Shown piece after piece: positions 50,033 through 63,561 of a stretch of DNA of 64,000 bases. The position numbers were made by a program, and so were the translations under genes. How positions within the stretch are numbered: the stretch's first letter is position 1; every line of letters starts with the position of its first letter. Under the pieces are notes generated by a model, which saw only the letters and a list, made by a program, of their open reading frames with translations, was not told where the DNA came from and ran no database searches. Location of the stretch: the NCBI RefSeq assembly GCF_021347895.1, contig NC_067132.1:12516995-12580994 (forward strand), given 5' to 3'. This DNA is from Acanthochromis polyacanthus. Its lineage: Eukaryota; Chordata; Actinopteri; Pomacentridae.

Positions 50033-51289
50033 CTGCGTTGAGAAAGAAAGAGAGGGTTCATGTGTGAGTGAGTCACCAATAAATGCATTACATGCACGAA
50101 TGATATGACCTGTTATTATCCTTCATTTTCATCTCTAAAGAAATACGCGTGTGTCTTCACTGACGTATGAATGGATTCGCATACGGCTGCTTTTCTATTC
50201 TGTGTTCACTCTGGCTGTCTAATCAGGCCATGCAGCGGAGAACACTGGAGGACCACAGCTCTAAAAGATGCATGAATCAGTGTTTATAGGCACCATGAGG
50301 GCGTCTTGTTTCATTATTATGATGTATTTCCTGCTGAAATAGGGCAGTGGAGTGGAGGGTAATTAGGAAAAGATAATTCAGCAGAGCTGGGAGAGGAAGG
50401 CAGAGATCTTTTTACTCCTATTGATAGAGTAGATGTCACCATTAAGATAACATACTCAAAAAGCAAATATCTGACTGTTTTAGAAAGGAGCAAATTTCTA
50501 GAAATTACCTTTATTGTTCTGTGAATCACTATATATTTATATATATATATTCCCACGATATCCTACAAAAATACTGAGTCGAGGTATATCTTCCATAGGT
50601 GGTAACAAGGCTACTAGTAATTAAGTTGTATAATGCAGGTGCACTGAAGGGGCAGGGAGGTTCTTTCTAAGCTAATTTTCATACCCTGTGAGCTTAATTA
50701 TAGCTGAAGGTGCACCTTGAGACTCGAAAATTGAATCAAACGATCAATAAGTAACTCTACTAATAATAAACAAGGTCATTTACTCAGGACACAAGTGTTT
50801 TTGCCTCATCTGCAACCTAAATCTTTCACTAATGATCCTAATGGGACCCAACCCAGAAGCTATTTATCTAAATTATGCGGCACCACTGAATGCAGCTCGA
50901 AAACATCAATGAAACCGAGCGAATGAGATGGTAAAGCCGTAGTGTTAAGTAAGGCTTTCTGAGGTGGTGAACGCTCTTCATGAAGAGGGCAAAGCTGCAG
51001 GCGGAGAGTGAAGGGGAAGGTGTCAACATAGTGCAGTTAGCCAATCTGAAGCCTCTGTGACTGGGCCTTCCTGTAGCTGAGACAAGATGGAACAAAAGAG
51101 AGGAGGCTGATGAAAGAGGTGTTTGATGAAGTAATGCTTTTGGCCACAACACTGTGCACCGCAGTGCTGCAACTGGGCTTAACCAATGATCTAATCTGTA
51201 AGTGTACTTTTGACTGTATTAATGTTTCACTATAAACTGCCTTTGTTTGGACTTTTAGCTTTTCTACAGTGTTTTGAAATAGAGATGAC

Positions 51290-51610
51290 ATGAGAGCCAG
51301 TACTTTGGCACCAAGTCAATACTGTGACTAATGGTAATTTTCATTGTTAATGAATCTGTCAGTAAAGAGTAGTAATCTGCCCTATTAGTTGTTTTGTCTA
51401 TAAAATGTCAGAAAATGGTGAAAACTGTGGATCAGTTTTTCCCAAAGGCCACCAGAATGTCCTCAAATGTCTCCTTCTGTCCAGAACCCAAAGACATTTG
51501 GTTTGCCGAAATTATACACATTTAAGAAGCTGGAGTAAGAGAGTTTTACCTTGTTCTCAATAATCATGTGGTTAATTGATTATCAAAACAGTTGACAGTT
51601 AATGTAGAGC
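51290..51610 (-). repeat. old teleost MITE-like repeat
   Basis: It contains tagttgttttgtctataaaatgtcagaaaatggtgaaaa, ccaaaggccaccagaatgtcctcaaatgtctccttctgtcc, cacatttaagaagctgga and aattgattatcaaaacag. These phrases in this order belong to an abundant decayed teleost element whose ends carry ATTAATCGA-like sequences. The copy here is diverged. Confidence 0.6.
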
Positions 51611-51651
51611 AGTTAGTAGTTAGTTTACAACTAACAGATTATAACAGCTAC

Positions 51652-52284
51652 AACAAGAAAAGCATTCAGAGAGCGCAGTATTCCGCCAAGGCTGCTCAGT
51701 CGTATCACTTCCAACGGCTGAAATCTTGAAAAATTCATGGCAGAAATCACAGCACCATAGAATGTGGCAACTTAACATGGTGTACCCACACAAAAAATTA
51801 CCTTGCGCTGAGCACAGGCGTGTGTTATGCATGTGTACGTAATGTACGGATACTGAATCGCGTGACCTAAATATGTAGCAGGCAGTATAAATTGATGGGA
51901 TGCAAAAACACCCCCACAATTTAATCAATTCTTCCTTGTATCATTTCAAACGGACAAGTCCCAATAAGTGCGCAGTGGTGGATTTTAGTAGGATTGCAAT
52001 CATGAGATCGTCAGCAGGCAGCTGACATAGTGTTCACTTGTTGTCATAGTTACAGTGACACCAGGCCGCTATCTTGCAATGATACAGAAATCTTTAACAA
52101 ATCTGTGGATCCAGACTCTAAGCCACATCACTGCCAAAATCTAATCAAGTGCTTCTTGTGTCATTTCTAATCTTCCCTAAAAATTTCTCAAATCCGTTAT
52201 TCTGTCTTTGAGTAATGCTGCGAACAGACAAACAGACGGACAAATCATCACATAACTCCGCCGTTCCTTGGCAGAGCAATAATT
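51652..52284 (-). mobile_element. five-copy DNA-transposon-like family, copy D
   Basis: On the plus strand it begins caagaaaagcattcagagagcgcagtattccgccaagg and ends cataactccgccgttccttggcagagcaataatt. The copy is full length. The two inner ends ACTCCGCC / GGCGGA-type motifs are well preserved. Confidence 0.82.
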
Positions 52285-52373
52285 AACTGTTGCAGCACTA
52301 GTCAATACCGAAGCTCTGAAAACATGATGGTACTTATTTTCAGTGGTATCAAACAGGGATGTTAATGACTATC

Positions 52374-52470
52374 TGACTACTGGCAGTTCCATGTTGCCAA
52401 CCAGAGAGTATTGTGAGGATTTAGCTAGCAACGGGCACTATGACAAAGACCTCTGTGATACTTAATAGAC
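52374..52470 (+). repeat. short dispersed repeat, copy 3
   Basis: The sequence ccatgttgccaaccagagagtattgtgaggatttagctagcaacgggcactatgacaaagacctctgtga matches the copies at 14338-14430 (plus) and 28790-28885 (minus). Confidence 0.5.
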
Positions 52471-53202
52471 TCCAGCTCGAGCTCATGTATCTAAGATGAG
52501 CTGAGATCTAGTGCTGGTGGCACATATATATTACACTTTTGCAGTCATCTGTCCATTGACACGGCAGCAATACCAGCAATTGGAATAGAGTGTACTGTAC
52601 TTGATCAATGTCATCAATTATTAATTACTGATTAATAAGGCTGCTGATATTCATTTAAACAATAGTCCAAAATTTGCATCCCTACTGCCAGAGGTGCTTA
52701 AAGTACCACAGCAGTCATAGGTAGGCTGTTGAAGATGTAAATTCTACAAATTCATGGTGTCAACAGGTTTTCTGAGCCTGATTTGAAAATAAAACAAAAA
52801 AACCTCCAGCTACATAGCTTTGGAGTCCATCACAGATAACTAAAAGTCAGACCGCAAGCAGTCTCACTTAGTCATTCAACAGAACAAACTGAGCAGCTCA
52901 AAGACAGACACGCAAATCTGCTCACTCATTGCCAGCTGAGACTTTCGGTTGTTACTTTATATTAACAAGTGTGACAGTTGCATCTGTTGTGGCAACGCTG
53001 TACACAGCTCACAAAGACTGAATTAGCTTGTTGAGGTGAACGTAGAAATAGTTTACAACACGAGCTCATAATGTGATTTACATGCTAGGATGATACCGAT
53101 AACCAATTATCAGTAATTAAGGCTAACAGCAATCAAGTCGATAGCTGATGTTTGAAAACCAATATATATTTGCGGTAAAAATAAAACTCTTCCTGTCAAA
53201 AC

Positions 53203-53223
53203 CTTTGTGTGTGAGCGTGTGTG

Positions 53224-53256
<33 letters not shown>
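53203..53256. repeat. (GT)n microsatellite
   Basis: GT tract of about 25 units, interrupted by two gagc steps near its left end and ending gtgcgcag. Confidence 0.92.
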
Positions 53257-53258
<2 letters not shown>

Positions 53259-54100
53259 AGCAGCTTCTGTGGTTTTCCTAATGATCTTTTCATAGCACGG
53301 AGAGGATGTTAAGTCGAGCAACGCACACGCAGACAACCATATCTGAAGCTTTTCAGAGGCACAAAAAATATGACAAGGACTCACATCTAAGTCCTCACAA
53401 GGAAACTGGAGTGAGTTATATAACAAAATACTGTTTGTTTTAAACACTTCAAGGCTGTATTACACAGTTTTTTGTAATTTTCATATTTTTTTCAGATTCT
53501 TTTTAAGACATAGACTATTTATTATTTGTGGCTGCCATAAAAAAAGTTATGCTGATGATGAAATGCATTCATTTAATTGGACTATTTTTTGCTGCGGTAT
53601 TGGAAATGATGTGGAGAATTGTAAGAACGACCAGATTTCTGGCATTATGTGATGTCTTGTTGGAAGTGCAGAGCATTAGAAGCCGTGCATCTTTCACAGG
53701 CAGATCATAATGTGGCAAAATGGCACTTTCACGATGGATTTATCAGCATATCAATGTTGACATGAAGGGTACAGAGACACATACGCACACTGCAAGAGCA
53801 ACTGTGTGGTTGTGGCTTGCACATTTGAGCAGTGAGGCATTATGGCTGCACCAGTATGTGAAACCAGCATTTAAAACAAAGAAAGACAACTGAAAATGCC
53901 GCACTGTTGTTCATACAGAGGAGGACAAAAGAACTGTGTAAAGTGATAGGAAAAACAAAGAAATCAGTCAGGAGAAATTGGCAGCTACAGAAGAAAGATT
54001 CACTAATTAGAATGCCCATCAGCTATTAGTGTCAGCTTTGAAAAATGTATGAAAAATATGAATATTATTTGATTCTTGGAAAACACTCAATTATTTAAGG

Positions 54101-54314
54101 CAGGGGTGTCAAACTCAGTTCCTGGAGGGCCACTATCCTGCATGTTTTAGATGTTTCCCTCTTCCAACACACCTGATTCAAATGATCAGCTTATCATCAA
54201 GCTCAGCAGAAGCCTGATAACGAGCCTGATCATTTGAATCAGGTGTGTTGGAAGAGGGAAACATCTAAAACATGAAGGATAGTGGCCCTCTAGGAACGGA
54301 TCTTGACACCCCTG
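54101..54314. mobile_element. 214-bp foldback hAT MITE with 8-bp target duplication
   Basis: It starts CAGGGGTGTCAAACTCAGTTCC and ends GGATCTTGACACCCCTG. The two halves are inverted copies of each other through ctggagggccactatcc, atgttttagatgtttccctcttccaacacacctgattcaaatgatcag. Only about 35 bp of loop separates them. A perfect 8-bp duplication atttaagg flanks it (54093-54100 and 54315-54322). It has no coding capacity and could form a long hairpin if transcribed within the vav3 pre-mRNA. Confidence 0.9.
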
Positions 54315-55439
54315 ATTTAAGGTTTAGCTGCAGGGATGAATTGTAAAGGTAAAATTCTGTGTGTAGTTATGTGCTTTTTGTCATTTTGCCCACTCTCTAA
54401 TACTCAAAATGGCAATAAGTGCTTCTCAAGCTTCCTATCTAACCATCATTTAAAATTCTCCAGAGATAAGTTTCCATATCACAATGACTCGTCATTCTCG
54501 CCTTCTTCTTTTTCTTCTTTCTCTTCTTGGGTAACCGGTTCACAGGAAACGGATTTCATTAACCATTTCCCGTTTCTTAAAGTGAGCACGTGCTGCGCTG
54601 TGCTGTTATGTGTCTGCACTCAGAACCGTAATCATGTTCGACAAGTTGAGGAGAAAATGATTCACTCGGTGTCATCTCAGAAAAGCAAAGAGCTCAGGAG
54701 AACAAGCAAAACAGCTGAGCTCATTCTGTTATGCATAACACACCTTTGGCCTCGCGGTACAGAGCAAAAATCAGATTTGTCTGCACGGCGCATGTCCATG
54801 CATCAAATATAAAATGCCTCTCCACTCCAATTGAATTAGGCTTTACAGATGGCTTCACAGAGAGAGAGCCCCCAGCCAGCAAGCTCCAGATAAGAGTAAA
54901 GCAGCCAGCGAGCACTGAGTGAATAATATTGAATGTTTACACTTGTACACATCACTTTCTTTTATCAGACAAGCACATCTTGTCTGCCTGGAGTCTCTGG
55001 AGAGTCCCAGAGGACCTCGGTATATTATCTGAGGGAAGCAGCTTCACAGAGCACATATGAAAGACTGTGTCTCTGCTGCACTGAGCCGAAGACAGCAGAG
55101 GGGGAATTGCATTAACAAGAGTGTAGCAGCATGAGGCAACCGCTAACTGTTCCACTGGCAGCTTTTCTTCAGCACTGGTGACTCTCTGGGGCTCTGGAAG
55201 CGAATGGCCTAATAAGCGCATGTGTGTGTGTGTGCGCGACATTTGCATGCACTGTGTGTCCAAACCAAGTCAATATGGTGAACTAAGATTAATGTGGAGA
55301 TGTATGTAAATTGTCATTTAATCCATTTGAATATATTATGTTGACTCCTCAGCTTTGAAATTAGTCTGCGATTAATAGCGTTTATATTATAATGGAATAA
55401 TGTGTCATTTAGCATAATATGTTTAGTCGCCTTCTTGAG

Positions 55440-55640
55440 AGTTAGAAGAGGCAACAAGCAGCCAGTTAGCTTAGCATGAAAACTGGAAGGAGCTAAGATT
55501 TAGCTAGCTGCTACTTTAAACTTCACAAATGAACCAAATCCAAATGAACACAGTTGACTCAAAACTACCTTTCATCGACAAATTGTTGTTTTTACAGTAA
55601 GCTAAGCTAATAGGCTGCTGCCAGAAGGGTTTTTAGCATT
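55440..55640. repeat. diverged teleost repeat with TTAGC phrases
   Basis: It contains agccagttagcttagcatgaaaactggaaggagctaag, tttagctagctgctac and taagctaagctaataggctgctg. It is loosely related to the 34700 repeat. Boundaries are approximate. Confidence 0.4.
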
Positions 55641-58600
55641 TAGCATAGCAAGTTAATTAAATTTAACATATGATGAAAAGGTCCTGAAATGAAAAAAATA
55701 TGTTTTAAGCAATTAACAAACCATGTGGCTAGTTTGTCCATGCCTTCCCATTTATGGCTACATTAATTAGCCTCACTAATAAAATTAAGCCAAAGTAAGG
55801 TGATTTTCTGTACGTTCATATTTTTTTCATTTCTTATTGATACACATAAACAAACCTGCATTATCGCATGATCCAAATGTTCAGTAAAACTTTTCAGCAT
55901 GTATGCTGCTAACTCAAAGGGTGTTGTCGTTTCCTGTACCGAAAGGGATTTTGAAAACATTAACACCCAGAGAATCGAAGGGGGAAAGCAGAAATTGCAG
56001 ATTTTTACCCAAAGTCTGCATCTGGTAAGTCAGATTAATTAAAATAAAAACACACTACAGCTCTGAAATAAGTCTTAAAACAGTGTTTATGGGGTTTTGG
56101 AACCTTTTAAACTTTTTTATCCATTACATCTAGATTAAATCAGATTATATAAATAGAACGGGCAAATTCACTCCTACAGATCTAGTCTGGGAAATAAATG
56201 TGTATGATGAATGCAAACTTTTAATGATAATACAATGATAAACTGTGTCCCTTAAATATATGAGACCCTTCATGATACATTGCCTTGCTCAGATGTCTGT
56301 GTAGGTTCTCATTCATCCAGGGCATGGTTATCCAAATTGCCTTGCTCAGTGCATATCTTGATCATAGCTCTCTTGAAAAACATATTATTGCAGTCCTTAT
56401 CAAACTTGCTTGTTTATGTTCTGTGTTGATGGAAGAAAATAGCATGTGTCTCAAAAAAAAAACTGTATCTATTGGGTTCTATTTATAAACCTGCTATTCA
56501 AAATTGTTCTGAACTGTTCCACATCCGAGGCAAATACAACCAACAGCGCATGAGTGCACCTATTTCTGTCATCCAATGAATTCAGCAAACAACTTCATTG
56601 TGCAGAAGAAGGAATTAAGGACAGATTAAGCACCGACATCTCCGCAGCAAGCTCCAAACAGACACTGACTCAGTTTGGATGAAAATGCATAGTTTATACA
56701 AGACTGATGTATGGGGGGCTTAAAATTCCACCAGTGCGCTTCATTTTGAAGGCCAAACGAGTGGAATATAAAAAATTCCTGTAAGACAAGCTATCTCGTT
56801 GCTGCGCTTTTGATATGAACCAGGTCGTGCTCTGTATCCTCAACAAGTATCCAGCGTCTGCTTATGTATTCTTTGATACGAGTCAAAGCTCCATAGCAAC
56901 AAGCTGGAGCCTTTTATGGCTCCTGTGTGTATTGTGGTGCTTAATGAAATCCTATTCTAGAAGTATGCAGGCAGAGAGTGGCCATCTCACTGTATAAACC
57001 TCGTTGAGCATCAATTAATGGCGATAAAATGGATGCATCTCGAGCAGAGGGAATCAAGGCCTGTGTGCAAAGAATTAAATCTGGTTAAAAGTTCTCCATC
57101 TGCTTGTCTATTTTATGTCCTCATTGACAGCAGCGTGAGAACAAAAAGAAGGAAATTACTAAGAGGGAACCGTGAAATGTATAGGTGATATATTGATTTC
57201 TGCCATGGTCAACCACTTGTTGGTTTACATCGCTGAGATAGTGTATGCAGTGTGAATGACACCACGTGATGTGATCTGTGGTGCTCTTTTGTGAAGACTC
57301 TTAAGTTATAACCCGTGGGTGGCATATCACAATCCGAGCCATCAGGTCACATCCATGTCATGTTGGAGCTTTCAGCAGCTGTGTAACCAGGAAATGGGAG
57401 GTGGAAAGGGAGGCGAAGGTCTGCTGACGCTGCCGAAAACGCTGCTCCCTCCCCGTCCAGACTGTGTAGACAGTGACCGCAGGCTCATCATCTCACTTAT
57501 CTTCATAGAATATTGTCAAAAAGATGCAATCAGCAGCTTTACGTTCCAGAAATACACTGTGGTAACAGATTTTGTAGTTCCTCCTCTTCAGTTTATGGTG
57601 TGCTAAAGTGTTAAGTAAAAACCCACAGACTCTGTGCTGCATGCAGATGACCTTTCCAGTCACTTTTTCCAGTCACTCATGACTGTGAATATCCTCTGCT
57701 AGTTAGTGACAACCTCTTTGTCACCTCTTTATCTTTTCACATTTCCGGTAAGTGACTGTTCTGTTTTTTCAGGAGTTCGGCTCATTGGTCACCGCCCGTT
57801 TTAGGTGAGGAGGGGATTGGCATGGAAGTCATCTGTGTGTCCAGGAGATACTGCAGCTGTGTTTCGGTCTCCTGCTAATCCTTCCATTCAGCATGTGCGG
57901 TAAGTGTGGGCGACAAGCATTGTGGTATCAGAGAGAGCCCAAATAAGATTTTTTCACCCCCAGAAAAACAGTTACAGCTTCACTTCTCATTTCATATTAG
58001 CAATGGAAAACATTACTGTGTGTAATGTGAAAGGGGTGACTACTAGTGGAGGTGAACCCACGGAGAATCGTGTCCTTACTCTGCAGTTCCTCAAAGCTTT
58101 GTGGAGCATTTTAGCGTCTTGCAGCTAGTTGTTTTGGTTTTATGGTCTGCAGCATTCCTGTTTGGTTCACTTCTCTCATCAACCTAAATTCCAGATGCAG
58201 CAGGAGGCTCTGAGAAAGCAAGAAAAGCAAGTAACTAGCTGCTGAACGTACTGGAGCCTCCAGCAACTAAATAGTGAGATGTTTGCCTCAAGAGTTAGTG
58301 GGGGTAAAAAACTGAAGTTAATATTGGTTTAAATCTGCTGGATGGTCAAATCCCTAATTGTAATCCTAACTGTATAGGAAATGATGTCACTGAACCAAAT
58401 CTCTGAAAGAGTCACCTGACTGTTTCTGGTAGAGGTTGGCCCTAGATGTCTTTTCAGGGTCAATAATGATATTGATTTCTATTAATCAAGGAAGCTTAGA
58501 ACCTGATTTAAAAATGCAATTTCAAATTCAAACATAAAACTTTGTTGAAGTATCCTTGTTTATTTGTGTTTTTCATTAATTGGTAATATTTCAGCATTTT

Positions 58601-59897
58601 AATCTCCAGTATTGACGGGCTATTACTCATGATGTGTAACCAATCAGATGGTGTTGTGGGCGGGACAATGCTGAAGATCACAGAGTGACTACAGGTAGAG
58701 AGAGGCGGCTTTATCGAGAATTCGTTTAAAGAAAATAATACCAATATTTGGAAAAATGTTGAATATTAGATTCAATAATTGGATGAGACAATAAACTCTT
58801 ATTTCCTAAGTTTGTGGACTGAGACGACACAATCAGCAGAGACTCCAGGAGGTTAGTGGTCCAGGCCAAAAGACAGACCAAAAATAGAAGAGCTGCTTTC
58901 ATGTTTGGAATGCTGGCGACATAAATAAAAAATGTATTGTGTTAATTCATGAAGTTTAGAGGTGCTGCTTACAGCCATGTCGGCAGTAGGATTAAGTTTA
59001 TCATTCAGATATGAGAGAGTGGTGTTATTTCTATCATCCAAATCTCTGTATTTCTTTAAAATCCAGATAAATAACGACAGCCGAATGTCCACAAAGGTAA
59101 TTTTCAAATAGTTCTTCTTTCTCTTACAGCAGACTAGCTGCACGATCTTCTTACAAATGCCAGAATCACTGAAAAAACCTCAAAAGTTGTTTGTCATGTT
59201 CTCCAAGCACACTTTTAAAAGAATCTCTGCTGACATTGAAACCCAACAGCAGGTTTTGTTCGCAAAGTCATCTCACAGCATTACCATACCTAAAGGTTAA
59301 TAACACCCAAACTGCATGATCAGCTCTACTGTCGTTTAAAATGAATCACAGGAAGAACTGACAGTGACAGAAAGCTGTCTTCTTCCTCTTGACATTTCAG
59401 CTGCACACCATTTTGAAAAGCTTTGATTTCCCCATCCACACGATGAAACCTGATTTTCATTCTGAAGACGCCTGACAAAGGCTTACAGCAAGGCTTCCGG
59501 TGTTTTTCAGTTTCATTCATATAATGCCAATAAGTCAATCAGGGGAAACCCTGTACCTCCCCCACAACACCAGTACGTGTCTCAGAAACCATTTTCCATT
59601 AAATCCTGGTTTTAACCCCAGTGACCCCTACATATACACGACGTTTACTCCATCCCCCACTAGATAAGGGAATTGAATTAGGGCTACTGCGTGAGATATG
59701 AACCCTCTTGGCGACGGCAACACAGGTCAAGTAGATTCAGCTCAACAGTGTGTGACTGACTCAAAAGAAGGATTAAAAGGAGCAAAGGGCTGAGGAGAGC
59801 AGAGAGCTGAATGTCCTATAAACTGTGCCGAGCACTAAATAAAATGTACACCCTGAATGAGCAAACACTGAAGCGTGAATGGTGAGCAGACAGCATC

Positions 59898-59921
59898 TCT
59901 CCTCCTCCTCCTCCTCCTACT
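59898..59921. repeat. (CTC)n trinucleotide run
   Basis: Eight consecutive CTC units, with slight flanking degeneracy. Confidence 0.9.
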
Positions 59922-60014
59922 CTACCTGATTTGGTACTTCTTGGAAGATTGTGTTACGAAAGTGTGAACAACACTCTGTTGTGTTGCCCGGTCAACTGCT
60001 GTCCAACCCGTGTA

Positions 60015-60118
<104 letters not shown>

Positions 60119-61509
60119 AATGCCCATTCAGGTGTGTAGTTAGACTGATGTGGGTTTGTGAGGGAGCTATTTTTAGATGTACACTGTAAAAAAATTAATA
60201 AAACTGAATGTTTGTCTTAATGTATCTCATTTTTTTTTCACAAAAACATATTCAATCTTTCTAAAATGTCCATGCCTGGTAAATTAGAGCCCTCCAAAGA
60301 ATCAGTAAAATTCTATATACAACATATAAGCTTATATATGATCCCACCCATTGTCCTCATTCAGTGAATATACTGAAATAGACATGCATGTCGCTGGAGC
60401 AATTCATCAAAATATTCTCCAAATCGCAGGAGCTGCAATTAAAGTAAAATGTGTCATAGCCTACCATTATAAATGAAGCACACCCACACATTGTATTCTC
60501 CAGACATAAGAGAACATGTCTGTTAGACTGCAGTCGAAATTACATCATCATTTTTATATTTTCCTCGGTGAAAAAGAAATGTAAAAAGGACCATTTCCAC
60601 TAAAATTACGGCTCAAATCAAAAATAATCGCACTGGGGTTTTTTATGCATACTGTTCGGTCCTATATGGAGTCACACCTATACCTTCTGCAGGAGCCTTT
60701 ACTATTTCCCTCTCTGTCTCCATTACACAAATGCGGACTTTCCAACAGACAGCAGCCATCCATCACTTCCAGCTCAGGACGTCTTCTACAGACCAGACCT
60801 GTCCTTGCTGGAAAAGACACGGGCTCAATAATCTCCTAAACTGCAGCTGGCGTTATCTATATCCATTCTGCGTCCATATTCTTGCACAAACATGTATGTG
60901 TCGTCTACAAAAAAGATATATGCTGCTCCATTCATTTGTATTTAGTCGGCATTCTGTGAAGGTTGCAGTGAGTCGTAATATTAGCTTTCTGCAGAGCTTG
61001 ATACAGTACTACACATCTCTCCTGGCTCCAGGTTTCCACTACACTGAATCCTGATGGTAAAAGGCTGCAGCCACACTGCTGCTGGCTATAACCGAGGTTG
61101 GTGGTTGGAGCTTAGTATCATCTATATATATATATAAAACTCCTGACTGCTCTCTGTCTTTCAGATTGCATCTTGACATTTCCATCAAGCTATAAAAAAA
61201 GGGGGCACGAGTGCAGTTATCATTTATTAATGTTGCTCTCCGAATGCTCAAAATTACAGTGTATGCTGAGGTCTCCTCTGATGTGAGGAAGCTCCTGACA
61301 ACCAAATGTCACTTATGATGATGATGATGATTGTTTGCCGGTAAAGACAAAAGACAGTATTGACTTTCTCAAGGCTTTCAGAGCACTCAACAGTGATTAA
61401 CCGAAGTATCCACGCCAGGACTGAATAACAGAATAAACATTGATTGTAAGTACATTCCCCACCACTGAATATCTCCTAATAAAATCAGGATATACATTAT
61501 CTATACTTT

Positions 61510-61800
61510 AATGTGTGGCGGAGCTGTCTTTACTGGTTGGCTGTGGTTCAGGCTTGTTACCTTGGTGATGGAATGAAAGGCCAGTCGGCTCTGTGCACGT
61601 GCAGCACGGTCTTTTCTTTGCAAATATCTGCGTCCATGTCGGTGGACATAAAACCGCACATGAGCATGCTCGTATCGTGTGGACACGGCGGAACAAACCA
61701 GAGCGACTGCATTATGCTGCACTGGAATCGTGAACGCGAGGCTGCGGAGTCTTGCTCTGACGTGGCATGCATGGCTGCAGTAATGTGGTGTTTACACTAT
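61510..61800. other. CpG-dense patch in intron 1
   Basis: About sixteen CpG dinucleotides occur within roughly 250 bp (for example gtgcacgtgcagcacgg, cgtatcgtgtggacacggcgg, atcgtgaacgcgagg), whereas the surrounding intron is nearly CpG-free. A plus-strand frame of 149 codons (61513-61962) runs through it but resembles no family I know, and no convincing splice sites bound it. A regulatory element or unmethylated island is possible. A recent insertion is also possible. Confidence 0.35.
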
Positions 61801-62610
61801 GACAGGTGCAATCCTTCCTTCAAAATGAATCAACAAGGGCAGCCAAGCTCCAGCAACTCAGGGGTAGTCATCATGGTACTCACGAGCATACTGCATACTA
61901 ATAGCACGCAATTTGTAGCATGTGCAATATTAATATGCAGATTTAGTAGGTTAAAGGTGTGAGCATGTATTAAATATAGATGAGAATTGCACTAAGTCAA
62001 TGAAATATCACCATTAATTGTTATTGTTCTCATACAAACAAATCAAAAGACAGTTTCTACACAAGATAAGGGACTAGAAAGGAGGCTGAGCAGCATCAAA
62101 TGTATGTTTTAGTGTGGGAATGTTTAACAATTTTATGATATGGGATTTCTTAAAGGAAAATAGCTAAATTGGAAAGTGTCTTCTGGGCTACAAATGAAAT
62201 CAAAAAGTTTAATCGTACGTAGAACGCTTTACAGACTTCATTCGGACATGTGTCAAAGAGTTAAAAAGCTGTAGAGTAGAATACATTAAGAAGATTTCAC
62301 ATATCAGCTGTGTAACATAATAGCTGTGCAACACAAGAATTACGTGCATGACTATGCACTGTATATCTAATACTCTCTCTTTTATTGGCAACCTTGTTAT
62401 TTGTCATGCCAGGAAAAGTGCAGATAATAGCAATAAAATCAGTGCAGTTAACGAGCTGAAGTTGACTGGAAGTTCTACTTACAGCTCTTATTATAAAGAA
62501 CTAACTACTGATATCAAGGGGTAAAGGTCCATTCTCACTGCACTTATAATTCATCATATCTAATCTCAGGAAATTAAAAACGACAGCAGCCAATGTACAC
62601 ATTGGAAAAA

Positions 62611-63274
62611 AAGAAAAGCACTCAGAGAGCGCAGTACTCTGCCAAGGCTGTTCATTCCCCCATATGGCCTTGTCAGAAATGCAGCATTTTTTTAAAAGAA
62701 ATTCAGCATTTTTTTTAAATTAGTTATTGATAATCAGAAATCACAACAACATAGAAAAAGGCCATTTAATATCAATGTACCCACAAACAAAATGACGTTG
62801 TGCAGAACACATTTGTATGTTAAACGTGTTCGTTGTGTACGGATACCGAATCATGTTACCTAAATTTGTAGTGGGAGGCAGGAAATGATGGGACTCGGAA
62901 ACACCCCCACAATTTAATCAATTGTTCCTCGTATCATTGATAAGTCTTGATAAGTCCACAGCGGTCGATTTATAGCAGGACGGTAATCATGTGATTGTTG
63001 ACAGACAGCTGGCATAGTGTTCACTTGTTGTCATAGTTACAGTGATGCTGTGCTGCTATCTTGCAATGATACAGAAATCTTTAACAAATTCGTGAATCCA
63101 GACTATAAGCCGCATCACTGCTAAAATCTAATCACTTGGTCCTTGTGTCATTTCCAACCTTCCCTGAAAATTTCATCCAAATCCGTTAGTTCGTTTTTGA
63201 ATAATATTGCTAACGGACTGATGACAGACAAACAAACCAATGCTTAACTTCACATAACTCCGCCGAGTAATCAT
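62611..63274 (-). mobile_element. five-copy DNA-transposon-like family, copy E
   Basis: On the plus strand it begins aagaaaagcactcagagagcgcagtactctgccaagg and ends cacataactccgccgagtaatcataat. It contains an extra (T)n/ttaaa segment near 62690-62720 and lacks the ttccttggc step at the far end, but is otherwise collinear with copy D. Confidence 0.8.
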
Positions 63275-63526
63275 AATCAGGACCCACTGTAATATCTACT
63301 CTGTTTCATGCACTATATGTTTAACTACAAAACCATCACGAGGCACACCAAACTGTAGCGCAGCAACAGAAGCTGTTCACCACATCAGCTGACTTACAGC
63401 ATCACACACCGCAGCCTGTCTCTCTGTTGCAAGAAGAAGAAACGTTAGCTGATTGCTAATGTCAATTTTTTACCCTTTGGGGTGAGCATAACACTTCTCA
63501 GACATCTAAAATCTACCGTAGCTTGT

Positions 63527-63561
63527 CTCCTCCTCCTCCTCCTCCTCAGCAGCAGCAGTTA
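63527..63561. repeat. (TCC)n(AGC)n compound trinucleotide repeat
   Basis: tcctcctcctcctcctcctcagcagcagcag: seven TCC-type units followed by four AGC units. Confidence 0.9.

Noticed and set aside
54336..54812. 158-codon frame on the plus strand starting with a signal-peptide-like stretch
   Set aside because: The hydrophobic start is followed by Ser/Phe runs encoded by TTCTTCTTT-type simple sequence. There is no recognisable domain, and it begins right beside a MITE. Judged a chance ORF.
61513..61962. 149-codon plus-strand frame as a gene
   Set aside because: No homology is recognised and no splice sites or promoter are visible. Kept only as a CpG-dense patch.
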